Of a DNA stretch of 64,000 nucleotides, positions 45,126 through 57,884 are shown piece by piece. Made by a program: the position numbers and the translations under genes. The notes beneath the pieces were generated by a model, which had not been told where the DNA came from, ran no database searches, and saw nothing but the letters and a program-made list of their open reading frames with translations. Every line of letters starts with the position of its first letter. Within the stretch, counting starts at the first letter, position 1. Source of the stretch: Fratercula arctica (lineage: Eukaryota; Chordata; Aves; Charadriiformes; Alcidae); NCBI GenBank assembly GCA_947846985.1, contig CANTUZ010000021.1:550711-614710 (forward strand), written 5' to 3'.

Positions 45126-45450
45126 ACCAGCCAGCGAGTAGGCTGGGAGTGCCCAAGGAGTTAGGGGGGGACACAGCTGGAACAGTTGACCCCAAGTGAC
45201 CAAAGGGCTATTATCATGATGTCATATACCATATGACATCATGATCAGCCTATAAAGCTGGGGGAAGAAGAAGGAAGGGGGCAACATTTGGAGTGGTGGT
45301 GTTTGTTTTCCCAAGGAACCATTACGTGTGATGGAGCCCTGCTTTCCTAGAGATGGCTGAACACCTGCCTGCCAACGGGAAGTAGTGAATGAATTCCTTG
45401 CTTTGCTTTGCTTGTGTGCGTGGCTTTTGCTTTACTTATTAAACAGTCAT
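45126..45450 (+). repeat. LTR fragment, 3' part, plus orientation
   Basis: It contains a TATAAAG box (45249), GGGGGAAGAAGAAGGAAGG, and ends near CTTATTAAACAG, a polyadenylation-type signal. The 5' part of this LTR is missing here and appears inverted just downstream. Confidence 0.65.
45213..45245. repeat. Perfect palindrome with CRE-like sites
   Basis: Two 15-base arms (ATCATGATGTCATAT and its complement) flank a 3-base spacer, ACC. Each arm contains TGATGTCA/TGACATCA, a one-base variant of the CRE/ATF site TGACGTCA. It lies in the U3 part of an LTR about 10 bases upstream of a TATAAAG. Confidence 0.85.
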
Positions 45451-45451
45451 G

Positions 45452-45668
45452 TATCCTCTCCCAGCATCTAGTGCACTCCCAGCCTGCTCACTGGTGGAGT
45501 GGTGTGAGGAGCAGAAATGGCCTTGACTCTGTGTAAGCACTGTTCAACAGTAATGAAAACATGTCTATATTATCAACGCTGTTTTCAGCGCAAATCACAA
45601 ATACAAATCATAGCCCCATACTAGCCACTGTGAAGAAAATTAACTCTATCCCAGCCGAAACCAGAACA
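45452..45668 (-). repeat. LTR fragment, 5' part, minus orientation
   Basis: On the minus strand it begins TGTTCTGGTTTCGGCTGGG and continues with AGAGTTAATTTTCTTCACAG, the typical start of a common avian LTR. It runs to AGGCTGGGAGTGCACTAG, a phrase that also begins the plus-strand fragment before it. Confidence 0.75.
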
Positions 45669-48600
45669 AAGAAAATTCCTGAAAAGAAACTGATGAAATC
45701 TGGTTTACTGAAATGCCACAAGGTAGGAAATAGAAAATTTCACTGTTCCAGGAGCAAATCAGGGTTTGACCATGTCTGTTACTCCACAGTCATGCACATG
45801 GACATCTGACTACACTGTAGCTGCTCCTCTGACAAGATTACGCCCAAGCTACCTAGTGCACTTTGGTGACTCCAGCTCTCAACCTAAATAGTCTGTCCTC
45901 TGGGGAACAAGGAGATCTCGGTGCCCCTCAAGAAAATGGGACCTTGTCTTTTGATGTAGGCCTCCAGATGTCATTCATATCAGCACTCCTTCCATGTCTG
46001 GAGCTTTGGCATTCACTTTTCTGGAGGTGTATGACTCCAAGCAAGTTCAGCAATGTCTAGAATGGAACACAAGATGGACATCTCTTCTTCCAAGTTTTCC
46101 TCACTGGTCCAAAAGTGCCTTCCTACCTGTATCCTCTTGGGAAGGCAGGGTGAAGTGCTCATGTAGGTGCACTTTGGCTGCAGGAATGGGATGGCTCCCT
46201 GTGCAGCAGCCACTTTTGCTTCTGGTGGGGAAGTGCTTCCCAATGGGGAACATGGGAGACTCCCCCAACATCCCATCTCTCCCTCAGCTGCCTCCAACCC
46301 CCCCGCAGGGCAGGTGGTACTGGGCAGCTCCCCCTCCCTTGCCCACCCCGTGCAGCACCGCTGCAGTGCTCTCCCCAAGATGCCCCTGCTGTCACACACA
46401 CAAGAGTCCTTTCCAAGGCAGCATCCCCAGCTCAGAGCCCCCAGGACAGTCAACAACCCACAGCATTGTCTCTATTAGCGCCGCTCCGCTCCTCCCAGCC
46501 TGGGTCCCCAGTTTGGGCCCAAAAAGTACCCTCTGAGCAGGTTCCCCATCACTCCTGCTTTCTTCAGGGCTCCACTGACCTCCCAGAGCTGCCCAGTGCC
46601 ATGGAGCACCCCTAGACCCACTGCCTCCCACCCACACCGGCAGGCAGGGATAGCAGCATCCTTAGTTCCTAAGTGCATATCCCAGAGTGCACATTTGGCA
46701 GCATTCCCTTTCCTGGAATCTGGCCAGGCACTGCGACTGTAGCCGCAGCTCCCATCCGTCCCTGCTGCTTCCTACAATGATGCAATGATCAGCCCTCCTC
46801 CTCCTCCAAGAGCATCTGTGAATATCCTTTCATGCTGCAGCTGACAGGTTTGAGTCCTGGGGCCATTCCTGTGTCTGCTCATTGCTCCTGCTGCAGGCTG
46901 CCATTCCACGGTGAGTCTGTTTGTCTGTGCATCCATCCTTCCTTCCCTCCACGTGGAATAGTTGCAGACCTGTTCTGTGTGCATGTGTGCATTTGTCTGT
47001 CTGCCCATGCCATACCCTGGCAAAGGCTTGGAGGCTTCTGTATGTCTGTGTTTGCTGCCCCATACTGCCAGGCCACTTAGTTCAAATGGTACCTACACCT
47101 TTGGGATCTCTGAGGTCACGGATAGCAGGCTATGGTCCAAATTCACAATGAGGCACACGCTCTGATCATGATATCTGTAAGTTCAGTCTCTTACCCTGAC
47201 AGAAAATAATGTTTTATAATGATAACAGGGATGTCCAAGCATTCTTTTGTTGGAATCCTTAAAAGCAGTTATTGGTAAACCAGGATTTCTTCTAAGAACA
47301 AAAAATCATAGCTTTAGTCTTCTATCAGTTTAGCAACCCCCAGTTTCATCAAATAGCGGCTATTTGCCCAGGAGTTCCTCTGACAAAGGTGTCCTACAGA
47401 ACTTGGAGGATTATCCAAGTACAGTTTAAAGGATGGATGACTAAAGACAGAAGTCTCTGAGAGCACCAGAGAGAGAGGGTGTGCTTCGCTTTTTCATATG
47501 AGTAAAGTGAGGAGAATTATACCTGTCTGTACGTTTGGTGGTGAATGAAGTCCAAATCCCTGGTGTCAGCTTTGGACCTGCTGGCTTTCCTTCCTTCCTT
47601 CCTTCCTTCCTTCCTTCCTTCCTTCCTTCCTTCCTTCCTTCCTTCCTTCCTTCCTTCCTTCCTTTTTTTCTTTGACTTTTCTCACTCTCTGCTTTTGCTC
47701 TGCACAGATCCCAAACTTCCAGGAAAAATTACCTTGATTCCTGTGGAGTCGTTTGAGATTTCTATGTGTTAAGAAAAAGGGGTCATTAACTCAGAAGGCA
47801 CAGAATAAAAGACTGCTGTTAATGCTGGGCTGAGTCAGGGTAGCAGGAGATGCTTCTTCACCTGGGAACTAAAGGGAGGTTCCTGAGAGCCATTCCCTTG
47901 GGAATCCCACCCCAAGCAGGATCATCAAGGGCTCCTCCCAGCACTCTTGAATGTTCCATTATCATGCCTGGGAGGGAACTGCATAATCATGCATTGCATC
48001 CTCCCATCTGCAAGGTTAGAAAGACAGTTCTTCCACCCTAAGCCCCAATTTTATTAACAGTCATCACTTTAATCCTGGGGTAATGGGGCGGCTTTCCATT
48101 ACTTTGGGTTCCATCTGCCGCGGTACTTGCAGAGCCATCACTCGCTGCATACTCTGCTGGCTCTGCAGTGGGTCAAGCAGAGCGTAAGGGCCTGTGCCCC
48201 CCCAGTCGCTTGCCCCCAGCCTCCCTGGCCATCCATGCTGGCAGCATCCGCCCCTTCCCTGGGCTTGTTCACTGGGAGCAGGGCGCAGTTAAGGATGGCG
48301 CCTCTTCCCTGTGACCGAGGGAGTGGCAGCCAGGGTCAGTGCCCGGGGGCTCGGTGCTTCCCTTCATGCCCCTGCCTTGGCCGTCTCTGTGTCCGGTGGC
48401 TGTGCAGAGCTGCTGATGCTGCACTTGTGCCCCGACCCCGCTGGGGCCCCCAGGTCTCCCATCCCCATTCCCCCGTCACAAGTGGCTCATGTCTCAGTGG
48501 TGCCTGGCACTGGCCACCCCCTGCGCCCCCTGCCCCTTTTGCTGCCTGGGCTCCCCTCACACTGCTGGGCCTGCAGCTCCCACGGGGCCGCTGCTTTGGC

Positions 48601-51600
48601 TCCAAGCATCCCTGTGACAGCTCTGAGCACATTAGCAACAACTGAACACACCACACATTTTTCTTGCCTTTTGCTTGCCCTACCCTGTGTTTCTTGGTCT
48701 GCCTTAGTACTTCAGCTGGCCTGGGACATCCAGATAATCCCTCCTCACACTCCCAACTCACCAGGAAAACCATCTGGGCCAAGTTTCTTGTGACTGCCCC
48801 CCCACGGCCCTGTGCGGGGACCAGCCAGGCTCTCAGTCCATATCTTTCTCATTATCCTGTTTCCAGAAAAGTATTTCTCACTGGGACTTTCTGTCTGTGC
48901 AAAATGTTTTGCCCCAGGAGGCAGGTGCTGGTTCACTATGATCCCAGTAAGAAAGACACACAGATTCTGTGAAGTATCATTTGAAATATATTTCTTAGAG
49001 CTGACATGATAAAGACAGTATAGATAATCTTACGTCCCCTCAGATGCTGGAAACCCCGGGTTGTGCAGCATCAAATGGGCCTCTGGTCAGTACACAGCAT
49101 AATATGCGCATGTTTCAGAGCTGGCTCTTGCAGTGAGATGGCTGAAGTTATCCTGCAGCCATGGGATTTGTGCAGCCCAGCACAGGTCTGAAGGCCAAGC
49201 TGAATGTGCAGCATGGCACAGTCCTGTCCTGTGCCTCCTCAGGTTAACTGCTATGTGGACCACCAAGTCCTTAATGTACACTGGTGTCCCCATCAGGATC
49301 ACTATAGCACAGAATGCACATCCCTCCTTCCCTTCCTCATTCTATCTCCCTTCAAATTTCCCTCATTCCTCATTCATTCCTTCGCCCCATTCTCACCTTC
49401 TCTTTCTGTGCCCTCTGGCAAAACCCTTGCATGTGCTTAGAAGTTAATCTGAATGTACCTTGTTTTAAATACCTAAATTTATATATAGTAATCTTGAACT
49501 GAATCCTGCTCTTGTGGTAAGAGAAAGATGCTCTTGCTCTTATTTAAATTTAGGTATGAGATTTAGTTCTTAAAACATAAGTGTCTAGTATCATTTTAGA
49601 TGTCCTGTCATTTCCAAGATAGACAAGTGGTGCCAATATACATAGCACAGGACCAATGGGAGACAGCTTGATAGGATTTCCCCACCTTTGCAAGAAACAC
49701 TCAGCCATTCTAGGGCTCCTCACTGCAAATGGCCCTCCTGTCCAACGTTTTGACAATGGAGTTAAGGCTTTATTCAGTATTGGGAGACTTCAGACCACTG
49801 ACCTGTAGACAGGCTTGTGGTTTTAGACACCTCTCTTTATCTGCTTAATTGACAGATTAGTCACAAACCAGCCACTTTTTTATCATCCACTCCCTCACAT
49901 TCCACACAACTGCATTTGCTCATCAATTCTACCAATACCTTCCTGCCCCCCACTTCCTTAGATGTGCATCCATGCATCCCAACTACAAATTCATTCATCC
50001 ATTCCCCTCCCCGATTCCCCGTACATTCACTGTTTTCTGCCATTGACTCCTACTGCCACTAAATATAGCCCTCTCCAACTATCCAACTATGCCACTCTCC
50101 TCATACAAATCCATGCATTCCTCCACTCATCCTCCCAGACCGTGCTTCACCTGCTCTGTCTTTCTGCTTCTCTGTCTGTTTCTTCCTCTGTCATCATTGG
50201 TACTGGTGTCTTCCAGGTGCAGTTATCACTCAGGCCCAAACTCATCCTGTGCTTTGTGTCTCAGACTGTGACCCATCATTGCTCCCATCTTCTTTGTGCT
50301 CTAATCTGATTTAAGCACCACCACCCCACTGAACCTATAGGCATTTTTGACACCTGCAATTCCCATCCAAGGCCTGTCTCCTACTAATCTTCTACCAGGT
50401 TAGTAAGAGAGGGGCAAAAAGTATCCTGAGGTGGGATGTGAGGAAGCAAAGAGTCATCTTGTCCCATGGATGTGGGGGTAGCTCCGTATCTTGGAGTAAG
50501 GCAAGATGGAGGTGCCCATTTTTTTTTTCCCACAAGGTCCTCATAGCTCACTTCATGCTCTTTCCCACACAGAAGCTGTCTTCAACCAAAGAGTTAAGAT
50601 GAGGAAAAGTGGCATCCTGAGCAAAGAGTATATGTGTAGAGGTGAGTTGGGGCGATAAAGGTGGCATCTGTGAGCAGTGGGGAAGATTTTAGCTGGGAGA
50701 GCAATGTGGGAAGCAACTGATGTATTGGGTTGTTGACAAGGAGGCATACCTCACCATGTACTGGGAACTCAGGGGCATGGCCTGTAGTCAGTCTTCACTT
50801 TTTCTGGTTGACATAGTAAAAGATGTTTTTGTAAGTGTGATTTTTTAAGTGCTGAAGGCTTTCCAGGGAAACCATCACAAAGTGAGGGGATGATGCAGAA
50901 GAGATGTCTGCTACTGTGGGATGGGGGGGCAACACTCCTCAGTGCTAGGATATTGCATCACCTCTACGGTGGTGCTAAATCATCCGCTACTGAATTGTGT
51001 TGTGATACCTAGGTACATCTCCTGATTGGTGAGTTGCATCGTCCCCTCCAGGTGAACTATGCCATCTTCTGTATACCATCCCCTTCCAAGACATTACAAC
51101 AACCCCTATGAAGGTCTTATACCTTCCTTTGCTAAGTGTCACTCTGTTCCTACTACAGTGTTAAGCCATTCTTGACTAAGACACTACTCCAATGCATTTT
51201 ACCATCAGGTTTGACACACCACTGATGCCAAACCTTGCCCTAATATGAGATGCTCTTCATCTCAAACCGAGTGCAAAGGTATGGAGAAGATTGCCTTTCC
51301 ATGGGCTGCTGTCATAACAGGAAGAGAGATCATCAAATTTGGATGTGCACATTGTTGGCCTCAAATAAACCATATACTACAGGTATGACAGGTGAGGAAG
51401 GGAGGTCATCAAGAAACATCTCCACTGCTGACAACAAAAAGGAGATGTGGCAACTTCCTGTGACTGTACCTTTGATGCCATGCTAAGTGCCCTTGGTATG
51501 GTCCCCCCTTCCCTTCCAGTAGTCCAAAATGAGTAGTATATCTACTTAAGTTGAAAATCAAGTTCATCTCTTTGGAGCATTAATCTCAAAGCAGGTGACA

Positions 51601-52001
51601 GCACCTATTCCTACCTCTGAGATATGGTCTGAAGGTTTGAGGAGCTGCAGGGTACCTCCTGCAGTTTGCATGAAGCTCTATTGTGGGACTGTCACACTCT
51701 ATGTGCTGGGGGACAGACAGAGTCCTCTCAGTGCCATGGAAGGCCTGAACTAAGATGAAGCACGGCATGTTTAGGTGCACATGTGGGCACAGTTGTTGTG
51801 TGTTGGACAGAAAGAGGCTTAGAAAGATGGGAAATATATTGACAGCCTCAGGGACTTTTTATTACTATTCATCAGCTTCTGCAACTGGCATTTCTGTGGC
51901 AGGTTTGGACACAAAATTTTTTCCCACTACAAGCAGACACCTCAAATTTAAAGTTTCCTACATGCAACCAGGGAATCTGACAGCTGTTGTGTCTTCCTCA
52001 G
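45669..52001. other. Long intergenic stretch
   Basis: I recognise no gene in this 6.3-kb stretch. 46.1-46.7 kb and 48.1-48.8 kb are GC-richer and hold open frames up to 180 codons on both strands, but these lack any domain or splice pattern. The first coding exon of the plus-strand VWA5A-like copy should lie towards the end but was not found. Confidence 0.45.
47589..47664. repeat. CCTT microsatellite
   Basis: About nineteen CCTT tetramers occur without interruption, the third such run in the window. Confidence 0.95.
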
Positions 52002-54787
52002 GCTTATTCCAGAGGGGAACATGGTTCTTTTCTTCCTATCCTGAAGTGGAGCTGGAAAGTGTGACAGTAAATGTAACCATCCAGGACTTTGTGGCTGATG
52101 TGGTGTCTGAACTGTTTTTCCGCAATACGCAGCAAGTCCCTAAGGAGACCATGTTCATATTTCCTGTGGACTCTGATACTGTCATACACACCTTCTACGC
52201 TACCGTGGGGGACACTCGCATTGAAGCAATGCTCTGGGAGAAGGAGGAGGTATTGGGACTGTGGTGGGAGGGGGTCAGCAGATTGGGATGAAGGGTGGAG
52301 GTGAGAGAATGGAATCCTGTGGAGACCTCAGTGACACATTTTTCTCCCTCTGTGGCAGGCCCAGCAGCTGTGCAAAGCCACTTCAGGCATGGAGAATTTA
52401 GGATACCTGCAGAACGGGTGGGATCTTTCGGGTCCTGTGTTCGCTTGTTTCTTGGGGACCCTGCCTCCTAACAGCGAAGTGACCATCAGCCTGTGCTATG
52501 TCCAGGAGCTGCCAATGCAGCCTGATGGAGCTGCTCAGTTTTGCTGGCCACGCGAGCTGTTCCCCTGCACAAACTACATTAGTGAAGTGATCACCCAGGT
52601 GCATCCCCTAAGGAGGAACACATCACTCCCCAGCATCCCTCTCGGGGGGGACCCCTATATCTGCACACGTGCCTCAGTGAAAAAATCTGAATATTCCCCC
52701 TTGCACCTCATAGTCAGGAACTCCACAGGTCTCCCTATATATCCCCCAGCAAGAGATTCCCACAGATACCTATACAAACCACAATGTGAGTCTACAGATT
52801 CACCACCACCACCACCACTCCCCAACTAAGCACCACAGTGAGGAACATCTCAGATGCCACATTTTCCCCCTACCAATGACAAACTGTGCTCCACCATAGC
52901 TGTCTACTGCCCTAGGATCTCTTCTTTCACCTTCTCACACCTCTTTCTCACTGCAGGATGGCATTCTTCTGAGGAGGTGACAGTGTCTGAAAATCCGCAC
53001 TTCAGCATCTGTCTGAATTCAGCCCATGGTGTGTCCCATATAGCCATTAACAGCAGCTACACCCCTCTGCAATACACGACTCCAGATCAAACATCTGCTG
53101 TGGTATGGCCCTGCCAGATGCTAGAATATCAAAGGGGAAGAGGATGGAGGGGTCTGCAACCTGCTGATGTTCCTTAGGACTCCTCAGTCCTTTTATTTGG
53201 TTCTCTTTCCTCTCCACACCCTGCTTGTCCTCAGGTATCCTTGAAACGGCCACCCTGGATGCAGGATGATCTGAACTTGCTGGTGTATTACAGAGGGTCT
53301 CACACACTCAGCGCAGTGGTGGAGAGGAGAGATCCCAAAGCCCTACCCGGTGAGTGAGGAGGGTGGAAGTGAGCATTAGGGAGAGGCTGTCAGGGAGACT
53401 GCGGGTCTCTGAGGGACTTTTCAGGCAATAGGTCAGAGCTGAGGACTACGTGAAGGACAAAAGCAAAGAGACAGAGAAGAAGACTGCAACCCAGAAGTCC
53501 TCCTTGTTTCCCCCCACACACTCCAGGCTCTCTGCTGGGAGACCCTGTGGTGATGGTGACACTTATGCCGAGCATTCCTGAGGTTGAGCCCAGTCCAGGC
53601 CATCTTGGGGAATTTCTCTTTCTCATGGACTGCAGCCTCTTCCAGGATGCACAGGTACCACCGGAGGAGGTCTTCGGGGGAATTTTCCATGCTGGTCATG
53701 CCCAGCTGGTGGGGTTAGAGGCAAGCTACTTCATGTAGCCAGATGTTCTGCCAAGCTTCTCTATCTGAGCTGTGCTCATCCCTACATCTGCCTCCAGAAC
53801 ACCCTGCTTTTCCTCCTCAAGAGTTTGCCTCTGGGCTGTTACTTCAACATCTACAGTTTTGGGGCCACTTTCAAAGCCTTCTATCTGTGAGTTGTGGGTG
53901 ATGATGGGGCAGGGCCAAGGGGTAAGTAGAATATGACTTTTCAAAGTGAAACTATGGGACCAGCTCTTGCTAGAGGGCAGTTATGGGGCGGGCAGGATAT
54001 GTTGGGAGCAGTGAGGGGGCAAGTCCTCTTTTCAGGGTGCTTCTGTAGCACTGGTAGTGATGTAGGGCTTTTCTAGGGAATGGCCATGTGAGGGTAGCTG
54101 TGGGCCAGGTTCTCTCCCCTCTGACATTCCAGGTGCCATCCCACAGGCAGAGTGTGGAATACACGCAGGAAAGCATGGACAATGCAGTGGGGCGCATCTC
54201 CACTATCTGCCCTGATCTGGGGGGCTGTGACCTGTTGGGCCTTCTAAGGTTTATTTACAGCACTCCTCTCCTTCGTGGGCATGCCCGCCAGGTATCGGGG
54301 TCAAGTGGTTATGGGGAGGGGAATGAGTGTAAACAATGGGGTAAAGGTAGACTTCAGGGGTCAGGGTGAGACAGTCTGCTGCTGTTTGCACTGGGAGTTG
54401 GCATGGGTGTGTGTGTCCTCGTGGCAGAAACTGCCACCATCTTTGGTGTGGGCAGTGTGGGAGGGCTTCTGTGGAATTTGCCTGCACTTGAGGAAGGTGG
54501 ATCTTCCTTGTGGGGTGCCCCTTTGTGCTAAGAGGTGGCCTGCTGTTAATGAAAGGAGGCAATCTCTTTTCCTTCTTCAAGGCCAGTGGGTGTGAGAGGG
54601 TAAGGGAGCAAACTGGGAAGGCTTCCTGCATTTTAGAAGGGCGTTTTTCCTCTACAGGGGTGCCCAGCCCTGTCAATCTTTGTTTTCCCTTCTCTCTCCC
54701 TCAGCTTTTCATCTTCATTCAAAGGAAGATCTCCAGTGAAGAGGAAGCTGTCATGGCTGAGGTCTACCGTTACCGGGACCACCACCG
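52002..54787 (+). pseudogene. Truncated VWA5A-like copy (8 exons)
   Basis: Eight exons correspond one-to-one to the first eight exons of the minus-strand gene: 52002-52249, 52359-52598, 52957-53102, 53235-53349, 53527-53654, 53798-53886, 54147-54291, 54705-54787. Lengths agree closely (for example 128, 89 and 145 bases). It encodes the VIT domain (VNVTIQDFVADV) and part of the VWA domain (GEFLFLMD, LLKSLPLGCYFNIYSFGATF). No later exons are found before a CR1 insertion at about 55165. At the end of the second exon the donor of the sister gene is replaced by AGTGAAGTGATC; using the next GT at 52599 would shift the frame and give an early stop. These points favour a pseudogene, although the exon frames themselves are open. 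Its VWA metal site is also missing. Confidence 0.75.
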
Positions 54788-55164
54788 GTAATGGGGGAGC
54801 CCTGTTCATGTCCCTTAACATACTAATTCACAACCTTCCTCTCCCCTTGACTGTCAGAGTCCTTCATTCTCCCAGATCCTATTCTGCCACAGATATTCTC
54901 TTTACCTTGATGGAACTTCAGCAACAACACCCCCACACATTTTCCTTACCTCACAAAAACTGCCTATACTTTTCATCTAGTGAGTCTCCTGTCCCAAACT
55001 TTCCCTGCTCTTCTCAACACTTTTCCTCTTCCCCCTCACCCTGCAATACCTTAACGTTCTCTTTGGGCCCAAAACACATTCCCACAATCTCCCTGTCCAG
55101 CAGGTAATGTTTTTCACCCCAAAGTGAATGGGGAAACTCTGAGTCAATTTCATTTCTGTGATGT

Positions 55165-55874
55165 ACTATGACCAGTACAGGTTAGGGGCTGACCTGCTGG
55201 AGAGCAGCTCTGTGGAAAGAGACCTGGGAGTCCTGGTAGACAACAGGATGACCATGAGCCAGCAATGTGCCCTTGTGGCCAAGAAGGCCAATGGCATCCT
55301 GGGGTGCATCAAGAAGAGTGTGGCCAGCAGGTGGAGGGAGGTTCATCCTCCCCCTCTGCTCTGCCCTGGGGAGGCCGCATCTGGAGCACTGGGGCCAGTT
55401 CTGGGTGCCCTGGTTCAAGAAGGTCAGGAAACTACTGGAAAGCCCTCCAGCAGAGGGCTATGAAGATGATCAAGGGGATGGAGCACCTCTTTTATGAGGA
55501 AAGGCTGAGAGACCTGTGTCTGTTTAGCCTGGAGAAGAGAAGACTGAGAGGGGACCTCATCAGTGCTTATAAATATCTAAAGGGCAGGTATCAAGAAGAT
55601 GGGGTCAGATTCTTCTCACTGGTACCTGGTGACAGGACAAGGGGCAATGGACACATGCTAGAACGCAGGAAATTCCATCTAAACATGAGGAAAAACTTCT
55701 TTACTTTGTGGGTAACAGAGCACTGTAACAGCCTGCCCAGAGAGGTTGTGGAGTGTCTGTCTGGATGCATTCTTGTCCAGCCTGCTCTAGGTGAACCTGC
55801 TGGTCCCTTCTAGGTGAACCTGGTTCACCTCGAGGTCCCTTCGAACCCCTACAGTTCTGTGATTCTGTGATTCT
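55165..55874 (+). mobile_element. CR1 LINE, 5'-truncated
   Basis: It encodes the CR1 ORF2 C-terminal region ([39 protein letters not shown]) and ends at GTGATTCTGTGATTCT. It lies in what would be intron 8 or the missing 3' part of the truncated VWA5A-like copy. Confidence 0.92.
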
Positions 55875-56232
55875 CTCCTCCCATCCTTCTCAATGCACAT
55901 TTCACATCTGAACTCCTGATTCAGCCGATAGGCAAAAACATCACAAGGGAATCAAGGAGTTCTGTGTTCAAGAATAAAAGCAAAGATGTTTGGTGATAAC
56001 TGAAAGTATTTCTGGTTCATCCTTGCTGACTAGATAATGCTGCTACCAGAAACAGAGTGCAGAAATCAACCTAATATCATGGAGTCTTGATATTTGAGTA
56101 TCCTTGCATTTGAGTATCTTCCTGAATAACAGGTTTCCTTTCCTGTTTTTCCTCATCATTTACAGGATGGATCTGTGGATGGAAACATCCTTATGTTTCC
56201 TAGTTGTAACTGACCAGCACCTTTAAGCATCA

Positions 56233-56463
56233 ATGTACTTTTTTCTAGGGAAGCTGTTGTCCTTGAAGACTGACTATTCCTTCACCATCCTGCCTAGGAT
56301 GCTGGCCAGCTTCCTGACAGAGGTAGGAGAATGTCTGCTAGTGGCTGCCTTGCACAAATGTTCTTTGGTTCATTGGGAGCTATTGAATGTTACCTTCTGG
56401 CAGCAGTGCCTTGTGATTGATATTTGGCAACAGGTAAGCCATTACATTACACAAACTGGATAA
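56233..56463 (+). pseudogene. Decayed olfactory receptor fragment (TM2-TM3)
   Basis: The frame starts MYFFLGKLLSLKTDYSFTIL and continues PRMLASFLTE, matching the OR TM2 pattern MYFFLxxLSxxDxxxxxxxxPKMLxxFL. The following residues keep only faint similarity to TM3, and MAYDRY is lost (positions read CLVIDIWQQ). It is a short fragment between two CR1 copies. It adds to the evidence that the area was once an OR cluster. Confidence 0.5.
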
Positions 56464-56561
56464 ACCACAAGTCCCTGCCTTGACTTGAATGTGTTTCCTG
56501 GATAAAATTGTTATGGTATTGCTGTAACGTCATTGATGTCTGCATTAAGTCTTCTCTCATG

Positions 56562-57103
56562 AAATCCTACCTGGAGTACTGCATCCAGCTTTGAGGTCCC
56601 CAGTAAAAGAAAGACATGGACCTGTTAGAGCACGTCCAGAAGAGTGCAACAAAAATGATCTAAGGGGTGGAACACCTCTCCTATGAAGAAAGGCTGAGGC
56701 AGTTGGGGTTGTTCAACCTGGAGAAAAGAATGATCTGGGGAGACCGTATTGCAACCATTCAATATATAAAGGGAGCTTATGAAATAGCTGGAGAGCAACT
56801 TTTTCCTAGGGCCTGTAGTGACAGGACAAGGGGCAACAGTTTTAAAGTGAAAGAGGGTAGATTTAGATTGAATGTAAGGCAGATGCTTTTTACAGTGAGG
56901 GTAGTGAGACACTGGAACAGGCTGCCCAAAGAAGTTGTGGGTGCCCCAGCCTTGGAAGTGTTCAAAGTCAGGTTGGACAGGTCTTTCAGCAACCTAATCT
57001 AGTGAAAGGTGGATGGCACCCCCCATGGCAGGGGGATTGGACCTGATGACCTTTCAATGTCCCTTCCAACACAAACCATTCTCTGTTTCTGTGATTATAT
57101 GAA
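56562..57103 (+). mobile_element. CR1 LINE, 5'-truncated
   Basis: It encodes a degenerate CR1 ORF2 C-terminus (YEERLRQLGLFNLEKRM, VRHWNRLPKEVVGAPALEVF) and ends near CTGTTTCTGTGATTATATG. Confidence 0.9.
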
Positions 57104-57884
57104 CCTTCTGTGTCCCTAATGAAGGAGAAGACCTCTCTATTTCAGCCCTGTGGCAAAACTTAGGTGCAGTGACACCTAATCACTGGCTAGTCCAGCTTTA
57201 CCTTCACTAGTGATCACACTTACTCACACACCCACACTTCTTTCCATTGCTGGCACCACTGACTGCTGTACACACATATTCACACAGAAGAGCAAGCCCC
57301 TTGCTGTAAAATAGTTGAAGGTGGATTTTAAGAAGGAAATAAAACAAGAAGGAAATAAGACAAACTGCAGTGATCAGGGGCGGGGCATGATCAGACAAGT
57401 GTCCCAAGCAAGCAGCCCCTGTTTGCCTGTGAATGGATCCTTTTATTCCCTTGTGCATCTATTTTCACACCTGTTGCTTTCCATGTCACTAAATCCCTCC
57501 TTTTTCTCACCTTTGGTTCCTCCCCTAAATATCCCATAAGAAGTACTGTCTAATCCCAAAATGCTGTTCCCCTGGGGAAAGGGGGGGGGAACTGTCCTTC
57601 CCCCATAACGTGTCCCACACCCCTATGCACCAACCACCCCTTGGTTGCAAAGGTGAGCTCCTTGGAGTCACCTGGAGAGCTCCTCCTGGTGACTCATCTT
57701 GATGGATTTCATGCCTGGACAATGGAGCTCATGACTCTTCAGGGACAGACCTGGGAGGAGCCTGGACAAGGTGTTCATTCCTCAGGAGTCAGTTTCGGTT
57801 CTGAGTTGGAAGGAACCCATGAGTCCAACTCCTGGCTCCACAGAGAGCAACCTAAAAGTTAATCCATATATCTAAGAGTGTTGT
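57104..57884. other. Intergenic DNA, no gene seen
   Basis: No gene or named repeat is recognisable in this short interval between CR1 copies. Confidence 0.5.

Noticed and set aside
46013..46536. Overlapping open frames at 46.0-46.5 kb
   Set aside because: Both strands are open with low-complexity proline/serine/cysteine content and nothing recognisable.
48127..48793. GC-rich open frames around 48.1-48.8 kb as a possible gene
   Set aside because: Frames are open on both strands because of composition. There is no domain, splice signal set or good start context.
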